Below, in pieces: positions 51,511-64,000 of a stretch of DNA of 64,000 nt (positions within the stretch are counted from its first letter, which is position 1; every line of letters begins with the position of its first letter). The notes below the pieces were generated by a model. It was not told where the DNA came from. It made no database searches and saw nothing but the letters and a program-made list of their open reading frames with translations. The translations under genes were made by a program, and so were the position numbers. The stretch comes from Seriola aureovittata (Eukaryota; Chordata; Actinopteri; Carangiformes; Carangidae): NCBI RefSeq assembly GCF_021018895.1, contig NC_079387.1, positions 8,088,083-8,152,082 of the forward strand, read 5' to 3'.

Positions 51511-52586
51511 AATCATCTAATCATGATGCCCTTCTCTCTCAACACCTTTCTGTTTCTACCCCCCCCAAAGAAACAATATATTATTCACTGTAAATTCAAC
51601 GCAGCACCTTCCGAGACAAAGATAAGAGTAGCAGAGTTTGATCAGGTCCTCATTTCTTTCTAAAATAAGTCTGTCTTAGCAACGGATGTCTTTGGTTTAC
51701 TTATTTCTGTAATAAGACTTGAGAGAGGATGACTTTTTCTTTGAGCGGTGGTTGAAAAAAAAAAAAAATCTAATAAATCTGTCCAAGTCCCATCAGAATG
51801 CAGGGCATCTATAAAATGCATTTATCTCATGGGGCAGGCAAATTCAAAGTTAAATTAGGGAATGTGACATTTATTTGAAGAAGAAAATGGAGGGAATTTG
51901 TATTCTGCTTCATTGCCATTTCCACCACTCTGTAACAAGAAGCCTTAAGTGATTCAGTATTAATAAAAGGTATTTAAATAGAATTGGGAAGAAGCAGTGT
52001 GGCTGTTCTCTTATGACAAGGTACATGAAGGGGCACGGTGGCTAAAGCCCAGACTTGTAATGTATTGGTCTGGATTTAATTCATAAGGCACTAGGTTTAA
52101 AAACTCCAGATTTTATTCACTGTAGATTTTAATTAATGTTAATGATAGACAAAAATAGGCGGGTGGCATTATGAATTTCAATTTGTTAGGCCATAAAAGT
52201 TAGAAACCTATCAGTATATACTACACTTAAGACTTTATGTCACTTGAGCAAACCAAGTAGATGCTGAACCTATTTGCCATGCAGTGTTTTTGTGGCTTTT
52301 TGCTTCAAAGGGTGTTTATTTGCTTCAAAGCCTTGCATGTGCTGTACAGCGCTTTAGGTTGTTTATGCTCTGCAACTCAAAGGCGGAGTAAATCCTACGG
52401 AAATGTTCCAGAGGACATAAAAAAGGACAATAAACACATCACACACGCAGCAGTTTACACTCACAGCAACATATGGAGGTGACATAGAGAGGTGCATAAC
52501 ATCAGGGAACCCAACTAGAAAGTGGTACTAGAAACCAATATTCTCATCAAAGCCACCATAGTCAATAAAAGTGCCTTATGGAATTT

Positions 52587-52609
52587 TATATATATATATA
52601 TATATATAT
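52587..52609. repeat. (AT)n microsatellite
   Basis: About 11 AT units. Confidence 0.9.
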
Positions 52610-55600
52610 CGTATAAAACTTCAAAGCCAAATTTATGACAACTGTATCATAAAAGAGGCCACTGACATGTTGTGTTTCATCTGAGACTCCAAGACATTGT
52701 ACATGCTGCACACTTACGGGGTCACAGCAGCGGTGATTATGCTTCAGAAAAGCTTTCCCTAGTTTTAAATTAAGGATGCAAATAAAAACACGGCCAGCTG
52801 GCCCAAAACGATCATAGCACACTGGCCGACAAGACCCCCGAGCAGCTGCCCTCTCCTCCTACACCTAATGCTGTGAGGAATGAGTGCTGTGTCAGCACAA
52901 CAAAGGGGACGGCAGGAAATAAGCAGGCCACGTGTTGCGACGTCACACGGTGGCAGAGCCTGTTTTGTGCCTGTGTGATGTTGGACGACAAAAGCAGCTT
53001 AGAGATATTAAAACCTTGAGAGTTTACAGAGACTAGCAGTCAAAATGTTTATGGTAAAAATGCTCAGCAAATATGAATCGTGAGAGAACATGAGAGCCAC
53101 CAAAGACGACTCAAACTGCCCCCAAGTGTTTTTCTTTCACCTCCACCACCCACACAAGCCACCACAGAAAGCAAACAATTGTCCAAGGTGTATGAAGACG
53201 GTGTTTCTGACATTTCAGAGTTGTATTTTGACTCACCCTTGCGTACAGCTGAGACAGCTGAACAGTATGCATCAGAAGCTTCCAAAGTGTAAGGTAGAAG
53301 AGTAAAAGGTTTGACTCACTGATTTGGCACCCAATTTGTGCCAAAATTCATACTCCTTCTTGGACTCATATCTCAATCAAATCAAATTTTAGATTGAGAG
53401 TTTCTCTCTAAAGATGACACATCTCCATTTGCATTGTGAATAAATGTTCATAAAACTGCTTAGAAATAAAAAAAAAAAGGACAGAACTTGCCTTAGAATC
53501 ATCACATTTGTTTTCTTCAGTATGTAAATAATTACTTTATGTAATAATCAAATACATAAGATCCTGTAAAGGGATTCGTCTGTAATGTCTATTCTAACCC
53601 TTTCCGTGCAGGGGAGTGCAACAATAAGGGAGTGATCCCTCAATGGCTTCCCACTATTGAACATGACTTAAACCCTGCTGTCTTTGCAAAAGACTTGGAC
53701 TTTTGACTTCAGCCTCAAACCCCACCTGACTTTTGAATAATGAAGTCCAACCACCTCTTGAAAAGCATGAAGTTGTGGGCCAAACATGATGACTGCTGCG
53801 ATTTAGCAGTGTCATGGCACACACCTGCAGGCACTAGGACTTGCTCTTTCTCTCACACCCCCTTTGTCTCTCTCTCACACACACATACTTCATGCAAACA
53901 ATATTGCTGCCAGTGCAGAAAGCAGTTCCTTTTGTTCCAAGTACAAAGAGACAGAGATAAAAGAAGAAAAAAAAAACTCCCACACACAACTCAGCTCTTA
54001 CAGTAAACAAACTGAGAGGCTAGTGTGAGTACTAGTATTCACTTTAGGTGTCCTTTTCTTCTCACTTTCCCTCAAACTGTTAGAAAATAATACTTCTCAG
54101 TATCATCGCTGTGACAAAATTAGAAAAACATCTTTGTAAAAATCATTGACTTTGAAATAACAAAGCAATTGCAGCTAGATTTAGATGTAATATCCACGTT
54201 ACCTACCACCACTCAGCTGTTAAACATGGGAGATTGGGTCACCTTATTCTTAATTTTGCAATTGGCAACTGGCAATTTGGCACATTCGATTTTCCAGTTA
54301 CGATTGATGCTTACAGACTTCAGCAGCCCTCTGTGATGTTAAAGCAGGATGAGTACAGGAATGCACGATTACAATCATCAATGGCAAAAATCCTTCAAAG
54401 AATGTGCTGTATTGCTCACGGTCACAGCACAAGGAGTTATGGGGTCTGATGAATATTACAAGCATAAGATGATCAAACAGAAGGCAACGGTGTTACAGTT
54501 CAGTCCGAAAAACCAATTATGAATCATCAATTGTCGAAAATTTCAATGCATGGAAACTATGACTTCTGCCACAAAAGGGCGCTGAATATGTTGTAAGGGA
54601 GTTAAAATGTACTGATTTGAAGGCTACAAGGCAAATATAGACAGGACACACTTTTCTCCAAGGTTTTCTTCTTGTAACAGACAAGAAAATATAACGGTTT
54701 TAAAATAAACATATCCAAAATGCTATGATAAAATTTCTTTGTGAGGTTTCTTGGGGAGAGTTTTTCTTTATCTGAATCTTAGGATAGAAGTGCCGTCTGC
54801 TGTACAGATTATAAAAACCCCTTGAGGAAAATATGTGATTTTGAGATGTATACATAAAAGTAGCATTACCTGAAAACAGGCAGTAGCCAACAGTGCAGAC
54901 AGACACCATTTAAGAAATATTCATGGGGTTGAATTCCTTTATTTCACCCAACTAAACCTCAACTTGCAATTTTCAATGTGTTCGAGCCCATAGAAACAGA
55001 ACAGCATTAAATAACGTGGGTGGCTGCATGCAACAGCATTAAGTAAACCTATGTATTACAAAACAAAGTACTCATTGATGATAATGGCATCCATTATTAC
55101 TGTGGTCACAAAGTCAGAGAAAAACAAACACCCCAGAGACCATGATTCACAAGTGACTTTTTAAAGGTAATAGATGCACAGAAAAACAGAATAAAGGGAG
55201 ATTTAAATGTGGCTTTTTCTATCCTTCAACTTTTCCTCACATCTAAGACCACAATGAGACCAATATTAGCAATGCATTCAAAAATATAGCACTTGATTTA
55301 TTTCAGTGAGACTGCTGTGATGGTGCAGCGCTGAGGTCGCATGGAAAACAAAGGGTCATCTGCAAAAAAAGTTGACCCTGGTTCAACTTTTGCTGCAATG
55401 CAAAGCAATGTTGTAAGATGTTGTGCTGCAATGGCCAATCAAATACATTCAGGCATACATTCCTGCTAGAGTACTATGTTACCTGAACAATATAACTGTA
55501 CAATTAACCTCACAATAACTGTTTCCATCAACCAGTTTTCATGCAGGTTTTCAATTAAAAACATGAGTGGGAATTTGAAATTTAATTGAAATAATGCAAA

Positions 55601-55905
55601 AGTGTTTTTAAACTTGGCTGAGGTAGAAAAGTTGGTTTACTGATAAAAACTAAATGTGACCTTAATGTCAAATCAGCGCCACCTACTGTTTATCTTGATG
55701 AATGAAATACTAATATTTGCATAGCAGTAGTGGATGGAAACACATATAAATTTTCACTTTATTTTGCTGATTTCCTGAAAATTTGGAGAGAAACTTCACT
55801 GTAGTAACCGCTCTGTTCTTTTGCCTGATAAGCCTTTAAACTCTCTTACTCTCAGGAAGTGACCTTTCTGGATCATATTTCATCATTTAATCTGTACTTG
55901 AAGCA

Positions 55906-55927
55906 ACACACACACACACACACACAC
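55906..55927. repeat. (CA)n microsatellite
   Basis: About 11 CA units. Confidence 0.9.
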
Positions 55928-58575
55928 CAACGCGTCACCCTTGTGTTTTTATGCAGTGCTATTTTCAGTCTAAATTCCAGCTACCAGATAGATACTAGAG
56001 AGTAAATTGTGTTTCTTAGACTCCATCATTCAACCACTTCAGAGAATACAATAAAGTAAATGAATGTGATTATTATAATATTTGTGCCCTGGGCAGTGAT
56101 AGAAATTAGTTTGGACAATTTAGATTTTGGCTTTATGATGCTTTTATTCCTTAGTTACAGCTCTGGCTTGGTTATTAGGGGAAATGGTCTGATTGAGGTT
56201 TAGTGAAGCATATTAAGCCAAGTGCGCACACGTTCACACAATAATCCAGGCCTCATAGAGACGTCTAACAGGTATCGACAGGGGCAGACCAGGTGAACTC
56301 TGGGTTCAGCTATCCGAATCATGCTGAAAAGGTCGGTGGTTTGATACACACACACCAATAGGAGGCTCTCAGCTGGAGCTGGAGAGCCTGGAGGTTTGGA
56401 GTGCGGGCTACTGATGTGCACTTGAAGTGAAGTATTTAACCCACGGGTGCTGTGCTAGAGTTGACCCTGCCCTTCGACGTCCGTGTGGACTTGAATACAT
56501 TTAGAGGATTTACATCTCTGCATGTGAGTGTGAGCTTACTTGTAATATCAATAAATTCCAGGTAGAAGAACCCTTCAGGAGCTTGCCCACAGTTTTTCAG
56601 GTTTAAGCAAAGATTACCCTTTCCAGACCAAACAGTCAATACTGCATATCATTGTGCACATTCTGCAACCCACTGAATACAAATATGTACCGTATGCACC
56701 ATAATCTCGGATGAGCTGTCTATTCAGGTCATTACTGCATAATCCTTATTAGATAAATGTAATCTTTATTTAACCAGGACACATGACTGGGAATACATGT
56801 ATTTGCTACGACAGCTTTGGCATGCAGTTGCAGAGAGGAGGGAAGGACAAATACAGACTCCCCTCTGGGAGCTGCCCAGTACAACCACAGTGTTGCAATG
56901 AGCAGCCCCACTGGTGTAGCTCCGGGGTTGTGCATCATTCTTAAGCAGTCGCTGTTTATGTTTACAACCCGCCCCCCCGCCCCGCCCCCTCCCGTCCACT
57001 CCAGATTCTCCCTGCTGGTCTGAAGCAACTGCCTTCAGGTCAGGACTCTGCAGTTATCAGCTGCACCTGGGAGCGTCTTACTTTGTGATCTTTGTCCTTT
57101 AATGTCTGATTTATAAATCTAAAATTAACTACTGCTTGCCAGAAAGCAATGAATTATAAATGAAGGAAATAGAAGTGAATCTGCAACTGAAGTAACACAG
57201 GAGTAAGGAGACATAATGTATGCATAGCCTAACATTCCCACAGGTCGACACAGAAGTGTTAAATGTGTTGAAAGCCCACGGGGAGCCTGTTGAAGCAAAT
57301 TAGCTTTATACGTAAGTCTATCAGCAGTCAACACTAATATGCAGCAGTACAATTGGATCATTGGTGCAATTATCTCAGCAACTGTCAGCTGTGTTTTGTA
57401 TTCAGAGCAGTCACTTTCCTCCAGACTGAAAGACTGTGTGTCTCAATTAAGACATACAAAACATGTGAGGTAAAGGTACCACCAGCTGCACTCATCATAC
57501 AACCTCATACAATACTCCCTTTGTAATGAATTCCCACTTCACACGCATGTCAAATATCCTTTCGAGGAAATGATCTTTCTAAAACGAGCAAAAGAAAAAG
57601 ATTATATTAGTTTTGAGGGATATTAGATAACTTACCTCCTGGCTGACAATAAGAACACCTTCCTCTACCTTTAGAAGATATTGAAAAATTATTGTAAGTC
57701 CTGGAATTATTATGATGTGATGCATTTCAGTTTTATTAATGCTCAGATATTCATACCTTTGCTTTTTATCCTGGCAAATGTAGCCCAGATGAAAAACATT
57801 TTACATGCACTAAAACTATGGTGGTAAAAAGAAAGAGAAAGATAATTCCAATTTCATTGTAGTCATACATTGAAATCACTTGGGTAGCTCAAAACACAAC
57901 GACCCACAAAAGAACAAGTTAATTAATCTCTGTAACTTTCCGAAACCGACAATCTGACTTTATGTCACCTTTTTTTGTGCACAAGCAACCAAGCATAGTA
58001 AATATCTTCCAGGAGAGAATGTCTGCAAATGTGCTGTTAAGTGTCTGTCTGCAGGCAACAGTACAGATGAACAGGCACGAGATCAAACAAGATCCACAAG
58101 GCCTAATGTTTGCCATTACGATATTATCATGTGTGCATTATAAACACAATATCCATATTTCATTTTTAAAATATCACTGTTATCATCAATACCAGTATAT
58201 CACAACACCCCTAATTATAAAAACGACTTGGTAAAAGATTGAAAACTGAAATTGAAACTGCAAAGACCTACCCTTCTTCTTTCTATCTCTTTGTTTTCAC
58301 TCCTCTCCAAAGAGGATTGTAAACCATACACCACCGAGCTTTACCATGCAAAACCTCGCATCTCTGAACTTGGGAGTTGGAAGTAATTAGTGATGGATGC
58401 TCTTTTGTGTTTGCCCAGTTAATCTTCGCTATTCCGGTCTTCACTTCATCCCTGTCCTTTGGGTGAGATGAGCATCAGCACACCTGCTGTGGCACAGCAG
58501 GGTTTCCAGTGATGAGAAGGTCCTCATCAATCGATTTCCCAGTTGTTAGTTTGAGGCTGTGCTCAGCTGAGGCAC

Positions 58576-58596
58576 CCCACCACCACCACCACCACC
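58576..58596. repeat. (CAC)n trinucleotide repeat
   Basis: Six CAC units between C-runs. Confidence 0.85.
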
Positions 58597-61264
58597 CCTG
58601 CCATTACCAGCCTTTTTAACTGATATTTTCTCTTAGTATTACTTTTAAAAAGCTACTACATCACACAACAACTCCACATTTGAGGTTTAACATCCACATA
58701 TACTTCAAACTGGCTGACAGTTAAATTTGGTCAGCTTTTCTTAAACTAACTGACAGTCAAAATTAAGACTAACAATTAGCCTTTTTTGTTTGTTTTGGTT
58801 GGTTTAATATTGATCAATCAGCTGAGGTAGACATCAACATCAGTTAGTCACTCAATGAATCACAAAACCAAAAGTGCCATCTGCAATTCATGAAATCTGA
58901 AAACAAACTTCCACACTAAGAGCCACCACAAAAGAAAGATCACCGGGATTACCAGAGTGTGAGTTTTGTCTGGAGAAATGTTTCTTTCAGAAAGCTGCTG
59001 TCGGGACTGAGAACTGGTAATGGCTTCTGGGGTGAAAGAAGTGAAAAAATATGCACTAAAGCAAAACTTTGAGATGAAAAACATTTATGTTTATTGAAAA
59101 ATATCCCCTGGATTTCTCCTTTTCTTACTGTTTTTGTTAATTTAAGAAGGCAGCTGTTGCCAAATCTCTTATCATGCTGCTGTATTTCAGGACACCCTCT
59201 GGATATTATTGACCCTACAGTTTTAAAGCACTGCAGCATTTTTAACTTCACTCTTTTAATGCACTTGTTTCTAGTATATCTTTTCAATATGTATTCCCTG
59301 AAAGAAATATCACTGTATTTAACTGTATATATGTGCTCCCATCCAGTTGCTTGTTTCCCCTTATGTTAACCCAATAAATCTGCTTCCTTGTCATGCAGAG
59401 CTAAGTTAGATTTAATTCTCATCATCTAATCAGGAACTGATGTACACCTGAGATTCAAGGTAAATGCATTGAACTGTAATTAATAAGGTGGCAGGTAGAA
59501 ACAGCAACACGTTGGCTCCCGGGGATCAAATTGAAGGTCACTTCACTAAAAACGTCTCAAATCCACTCATTAAAATCTATTCAAGACTGCATCAAGTACA
59601 GGTTTTACCTGTATTCACCTTCTGTCTTTCATGAAAAAAGTAAGGACAGCTCCATTGCACTGTGTCCCTCCTGTTCCTTTCTGCATGCTGTGCTGTATGC
59701 CAGAATGATTCAAAAACCATAAGTGGAATGTCCTTGATTCCAAGGTTCTTGTGTACAGCTTTCCTTTTTGTATGCTACTACACTCCCACTCCTTATCTTG
59801 ACTCTCAAACCACCAACTGCAGTCATGGGGTGCAGTCAGTTCCACATTAGCACATTGTCCTCCTTTGATGTCTTCCCTCCAGTGAGCCCCCTAGTCATGA
59901 AATTTGTTACGTCGAAGAAGTGAATCCTTCTGTTCCTCAGTGAGGGATCGGCTCAAGTTCACAATGAATGACCCTCACAAAAAAAAGGGTTGTTTAGGCC
60001 TCTCTGTCTCTGCAACCTCTTCATACTGCAGCGATGTAAGTAAAGAGATGATGGAAACATATCAACTTGAACTTCAGAGTTAAAGCTGCCCTTTGGTATA
60101 CAAAGTTAAGTTTACGTTGAATATTACTCATCACAAAGTTGTGTGTGTATCCTTGAGGCCTGTAAAATGTGTTGATATTTTTAAAATGCTTTTGTTTACA
60201 TCCATCGCTTGAAGTCTTCTTCATGGCCTTAATGGGTGCATTGCTGCATTTCTTTGTGCTTTTTCTGTCACCAACTGTTGATCAGTGTCACCTCTTAGCA
60301 TGCACACAAAACATTGCTCCACAGCACTACTAGTGGCCTAAAACAGAACAAGGTACCTTTAAATTTAAATAGAAGCATCTTCTGATGCAATGACTGTCTC
60401 AGCAGGATGCCATAATTTGGCTTTGCTTTGAGAAGCCATTATATGTAACTGTTGACTATTAAATCCCTTTCATGATGTAACAATGCTACCGCTACCGAGA
60501 GAGGTCGCATCTTAGAAGAAAAGTTAGATATTCTTTGTTGTTATGGTAAATTTGAAAATAAACTTACATGAATTTGGTCATACTTTAAGAAAAATGTTTA
60601 CTTTCAATATGAACAGCAGTCTCCAATGTTAAAATCCAATGTTTTGTGAAAGTGAAAGAGCCTCTCTACAGGATGGAACTTCACAAATATGTACCATTGC
60701 AGGTTTCCCCTTTTAACGCCCCTACCAACTCAATTTATATTGTCCTGAAGTGGTGCCTGCATTATTACCAAACAAAGGGAAGTTATCCACTTTACCCACG
60801 TGGAAATTTTGAAAGTGAAACCAAATGCAGGAATTCTCAGGATGTCACGAAACCAAAAGGATGGACTGATGACACACATATGAAAATACATATCCTTGAC
60901 ATTTGCTGTCAGTGCGTACAAAATCTCTACACTGTTTCTAAAGCATTATTATATGAACAGGATCTGTTGGCTGCCATGGTAATCTTCAGTGAGGATACTC
61001 CATGATGAAGTGCCGCATGTTAGTTTATTTGAGGAAAATAACCGCGTGACTCTGCTAATGAGCCACACGAGACCAGTTTAACAACACCAATGTTAAAGCA
61101 GAAGCCTGTCACAAGAGAGAGAGATTGCTGTGGCGTGCCTTTAACACGTGCCCTATCCAAACTGTCAGTCATGATCCACGTACGCCTGAAATCATCTCGT
61201 TATCTCAAGGAGTAACTGCAATATTCTCACTCTTCACACTTTTTTTCAGTTAGTTGTTTAGTTT

Positions 61265-61600
61265 AGCAGGTATTAGTCATGAACCTGGAAAACTTCATGA
61301 CAATCCATTTAGTGGCTGTCGAGACATTTCACTCTAAGTCAATAATGTCAACCTGTTGGTGGCACTGGATGAAAAGTCAGATAATCAAAGTCATTAGGAA
61401 ACATCTTCTTTGGGACTATGAATGTTTGTAAAAGAAAAAAAAAAGAAAGAAATAATGGCATTCTGTTGAATATTTATTTATTTATTTGTCCAACTATTTC
61501 ACTCTGAACCAAAATGGTGGACTGACTAAAAAACTTACTAACCCCTTCAACCGCCATTACCATTCCCCCATTAGAGCCGTGCTGGTAGTGTGGCTAAGAA
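61265..61600 (+). repeat. Interspersed repeat of percomorph-fish type (modular, non-coding)
   Basis: Recognisable modules are CATGACAATCCATTTAGTGG, GAGACATTTCACTCTAA, ATGTCAACCTGTTGGTGGCA, AAAGTCATTAGGAAACATC, GGGACTATGAATGTTTGTA, CTGAACCAAAATGGTGGACT and AGAGCCGTGCTGGTAGTGTG. I recall this order and wording as an abundant short repeat of percomorph fishes, usually read as 'caatccatccaatagttgttgagatatttcagtctggacc' (split here for reference only). An A-rich and (ATTT)n stretch at about 61430-61485 interrupts it. It has no coding capacity. Confidence 0.7.
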
Positions 61601-61889
61601 CAGTAAACACCGGAGAGCAGGGTTCACATCCAGAATCTTGTCTGTGGTTTAGGCAGCAAAAGTTCTTTGGTTAAGGTTAGGGAAAGGTTTAAAAAAATAC
61701 ACATTTCCGTGTTGGAAATCTTATTGCACAGTGATCATCACAGAAGAAGAAGTATGATGGAATCTATCATGTTAACCCTAACCAACCCTCCTATCTGGTG
61801 GCATTCCTTTACCAAGAATCTCTAGAAGAGAACACAATGCCATGACAACAAGGTCAAGTCCAGACTGAGCTTGAGACTGTTGGGAGCAT

Positions 61890-62115
61890 CAAGAATCTGA
61901 CCCCAGAGGAGAGAAGGAAATGGAGACAGAACAAGAGAGGTTCAAGTGATAAAAATAGGAAAGAGATAAAGAAACTGGGAGATTGAAAAGGCTGAGAGAA
62001 AGAGCTAAGGAGGAGGCTGGAGGCCAAACAGAAGTGGAAGGAAACTAATCAAAAAGTCCTGGAGGAAGAAACAACCAAGGAGAAGAAGAAAGAGAGACTT
62101 AAGTGGGAAAAAGGT
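61890..62115. other. Polypurine-rich tract, about 225 bp
   Basis: A run of GAGAA-, AAGGA- and GGAGG-type words with few pyrimidines. It reads as Lys/Glu-rich in all plus frames, but each frame is broken by stops. Confidence 0.7.
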
Positions 62116-64000
62116 GGTGGTGGTAGCAGTCAAAGCCCAGATTTCACTCTGGCTGAGCTCTGCCGTGTGCGAAGAGTGGAAGACAGAGCCAGCTTAAAGT
62201 GCCAGGAGCGGAGGAAAAGAAAAACTCTGTTGAACAATTGGGATGGAGAGCAGAAAGAAAGACTGTGAGACTGTCGGAGAGCAGCGCCACCCAACAGACT
62301 CCACCCAGTGCATCTCTGCTGGAAAAACAAGCCTTGAGTCTGAAGGTGTGTACGTCCACTCTCTACTCTTTCTCTGGACACCCAGCCGAGGCAGAGCTCC
62401 GCCCAGGAGTTTTTGCTTTGCTAAGTGCCTGCTCACGGTGGGACTCACTGGGTCTCTGTGGAGAATATCACAAAGAGTACAGCTTGACTATAGGAAAAGT
62501 GCCCTGAGATACAACGAAGGCCAGAAGTATATGGACAGGCAGACATTTTTTCTCATCAGGCTTTGAGCTTCAGCGCATTCAATCTGACTTTAATTTGAGT
62601 AGGTTTCAATATAAATCTAATAACTGTCCACAACATCAAATGTTCTGACTTTATGAATAGCTTAATAATGTTTAGACTATTAGTCCAAACATCTAGCTAG
62701 TAGTATCAGATGATACCATGGGTACGATGAAGCCCCATTGGGAACATCCACTCTGAGGACAAGTTGCAGTGCAGACAGAGGTCAAGCTCATCTGATAGGC
62801 CAGGCTATGGAAACATAGCTAAGCAGGCTTTCATTTCCAGCAGGCACTGTGGAAGAAGCACAAGCTGTCCAAGTCTAATGGTCTAGTTTTGTAATGTTGC
62901 TCTGCTAAATAATGCATCCCAAACAAAGAAACCGTCAGAAGAGTGAAGGATGAATGAGAGGATGTTCGCTTGGGAGACAAAAATTGAATGTTACTCAATA
63001 CATGAGTTAATGAAAACTTTGACTATTCCATTTTTATTGTCTCCTCCGCTTTAGTGATGATCAGATCTTCAAGCAGTTAAAAAGATATATATACTATGAA
63101 TTTGAACCAGATTATGCAAACTGAAAATATTCTGTTTCCTCACTTGGAGAAAAAAATGTGACAGAGCACAACACCTACCTACAACTCCTTCTGCAATCTG
63201 CTGGACTCACACCTGATAGCAAGTCTTGAAGCCCGACCTTGATCTGTGCCTCCTGAAATAACTTGATCGCTCACAGTTACTGCTAGCTATCAAGCACCTC
63301 CATAAAAACACGGGAAGTGGAGACACAAATGAGATTCCGAGGGTGAATTCTCTGCAGCTTCATATTCTTCTCTCTCGCTTTTGAAATTGCGTTAACATGA
63401 CATCCCAGTCTCAACAGTGCAGCACAATCAAAAGAGAGCAAAAGTGAGAAAAAGGAAGGAAAAAAATAAGTCAGGGAGAAAGAGAGAGAAAGAAAATGGA
63501 AAATAGATAAAGTGGAAAAGGAAAAGAGAGAGAGAGAGAGAGAGAGAAGGGGGGTAAGAGATGGTAGAGTGGCAAGAAAACTGCAGTCCCACTCCAGGGA
63601 CTGTTTGGAGTCTGAAGTAGTTGAGTCTCTTTGAACACCAGCCAACAGGAATCTGTGCCGCAGAAGTGACTCCATTTTAAAGTGAAGGGGAGATTCCTTC
63701 TCACCTTTCTGGTCTCAGCCTTGTGTGGTTGTGGTTTATCTTATCCTTAAAAGCCTTCTTCTTTTTCTTTTTTTTTTTTTTTTCTCGTTTTAACAGAGGC
63801 GTGATCTCTCAGAGCGCCATTTAAGTTGGATTAATTGTAACAGTGTTTCAGGGGTGTCACAGGGGACTGCTGAGACACTCTGAATCGTTTAAAACCACTG
63901 TAATGATAAACACATGTACGCCATCGAGGTATCTTTTTTTTTTTTTTAAAGCTTTTATTAATCTAATAACTGCCTCTTTTATATTGACAGTACAGACAGC
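62116..64000. other. Distal end of window, no gene seen
   Basis: Contains overlapping two-strand open frames at 62130-62570 without a recognisable family, a purine-rich stretch at 63415-63560 and T-runs at 63768-63783 and 63932-63947. Confidence 0.6.
63524..63547. repeat. (GA)n microsatellite
   Basis: About 12 GA units inside a longer purine-rich stretch (63420-63560). Confidence 0.9.

Larger units (their letters stand above)
48481..61264. other. Gene desert, distal upstream part
   Basis: Short microsatellites (51477, 52587, 55906, 58576) in A/T-rich sequence. Open frames are short and unrecognised; the longest (60646-61005) opens at GTG. I see no gene, RNA gene or intact element. Confidence 0.65.

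Noticed and set aside
52030..52085. GGGGCACGGTGGCTAAAG, resembling a fish tRNA-derived SINE start
   Set aside because: Only one short word fits; the second promoter box and tail are not recognisable.
60646..61005. 119-codon plus-strand open frame
   Set aside because: It opens at GTG and has no recognisable motif; chance is the simplest explanation in about 60 kb of non-coding DNA.
62130..62566. Overlapping open frames on both strands near a Lys/Glu-rich stretch
   Set aside because: Every frame is interrupted, both strands are equally open, and no domain is recognisable.

Overview
The window is vertebrate nuclear DNA, almost certainly from a ray-finned fish of the percomorph kind. The basis is one intact, intronless vertebrate gene (slitrk1), a decayed Tc1/mariner transposon, an antisense LINE reverse-transcriptase relic, two interspersed repeats of types I recall as abundant in percomorph genomes, and very many (CA)n, (CT)n and (AT)n microsatellites. 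No bacterial-style gene layout is present. Most open frames here are chance frames, often opening at TTG, CTG or GTG, or shadows of slitrk1.

Layout. Positions 1-13.6 kb are non-coding flank with polypurine tracts, a 28-C homopolymer and a possible small DNA-transposon relic. Positions 13.6-16.4 kb lie immediately 3' of slitrk1 and probably hold its 3' UTR; a near-perfect RE1/NRSE (REST-binding) motif sits here at 14197-14217. Positions 16378-18492 (minus strand) are the complete slitrk1 reading frame, 704 residues. Positions 18.5-19.2 kb are the CpG-rich 5' flank. From 19.2 to 64 kb the window is a gene desert with transposon remnants (21.5-22.5 kb, 39.9-40.45 kb, 61.3-61.6 kb), microsatellites and several complex-sequence patches that look like candidate regulatory elements.

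Main discovery candidate: at about 31.41-32.63 kb, some 13-14 kb upstream of the slitrk1 start codon, there is an old minisatellite with a roughly 34-bp period. Its repeated core is the RE1/NRSE motif recognised by the neuronal-gene repressor REST. The best copies match 19 of 21 consensus positions, and runs of copies are exactly 34 bp apart. All readable copies point the same way as the canonical RE1 at 14.2 kb on the other side of the gene. Slitrk1 is a neuronal synaptic-adhesion gene, so an RE1-derived satellite next to it suggests a REST-responsive domain. The repeat and the motif match are read directly from the sequence; REST binding and function are inference.

Limits: gene identity rests on remembered SLITRK1 features, and conservation of the non-coding patches could not be tested here.
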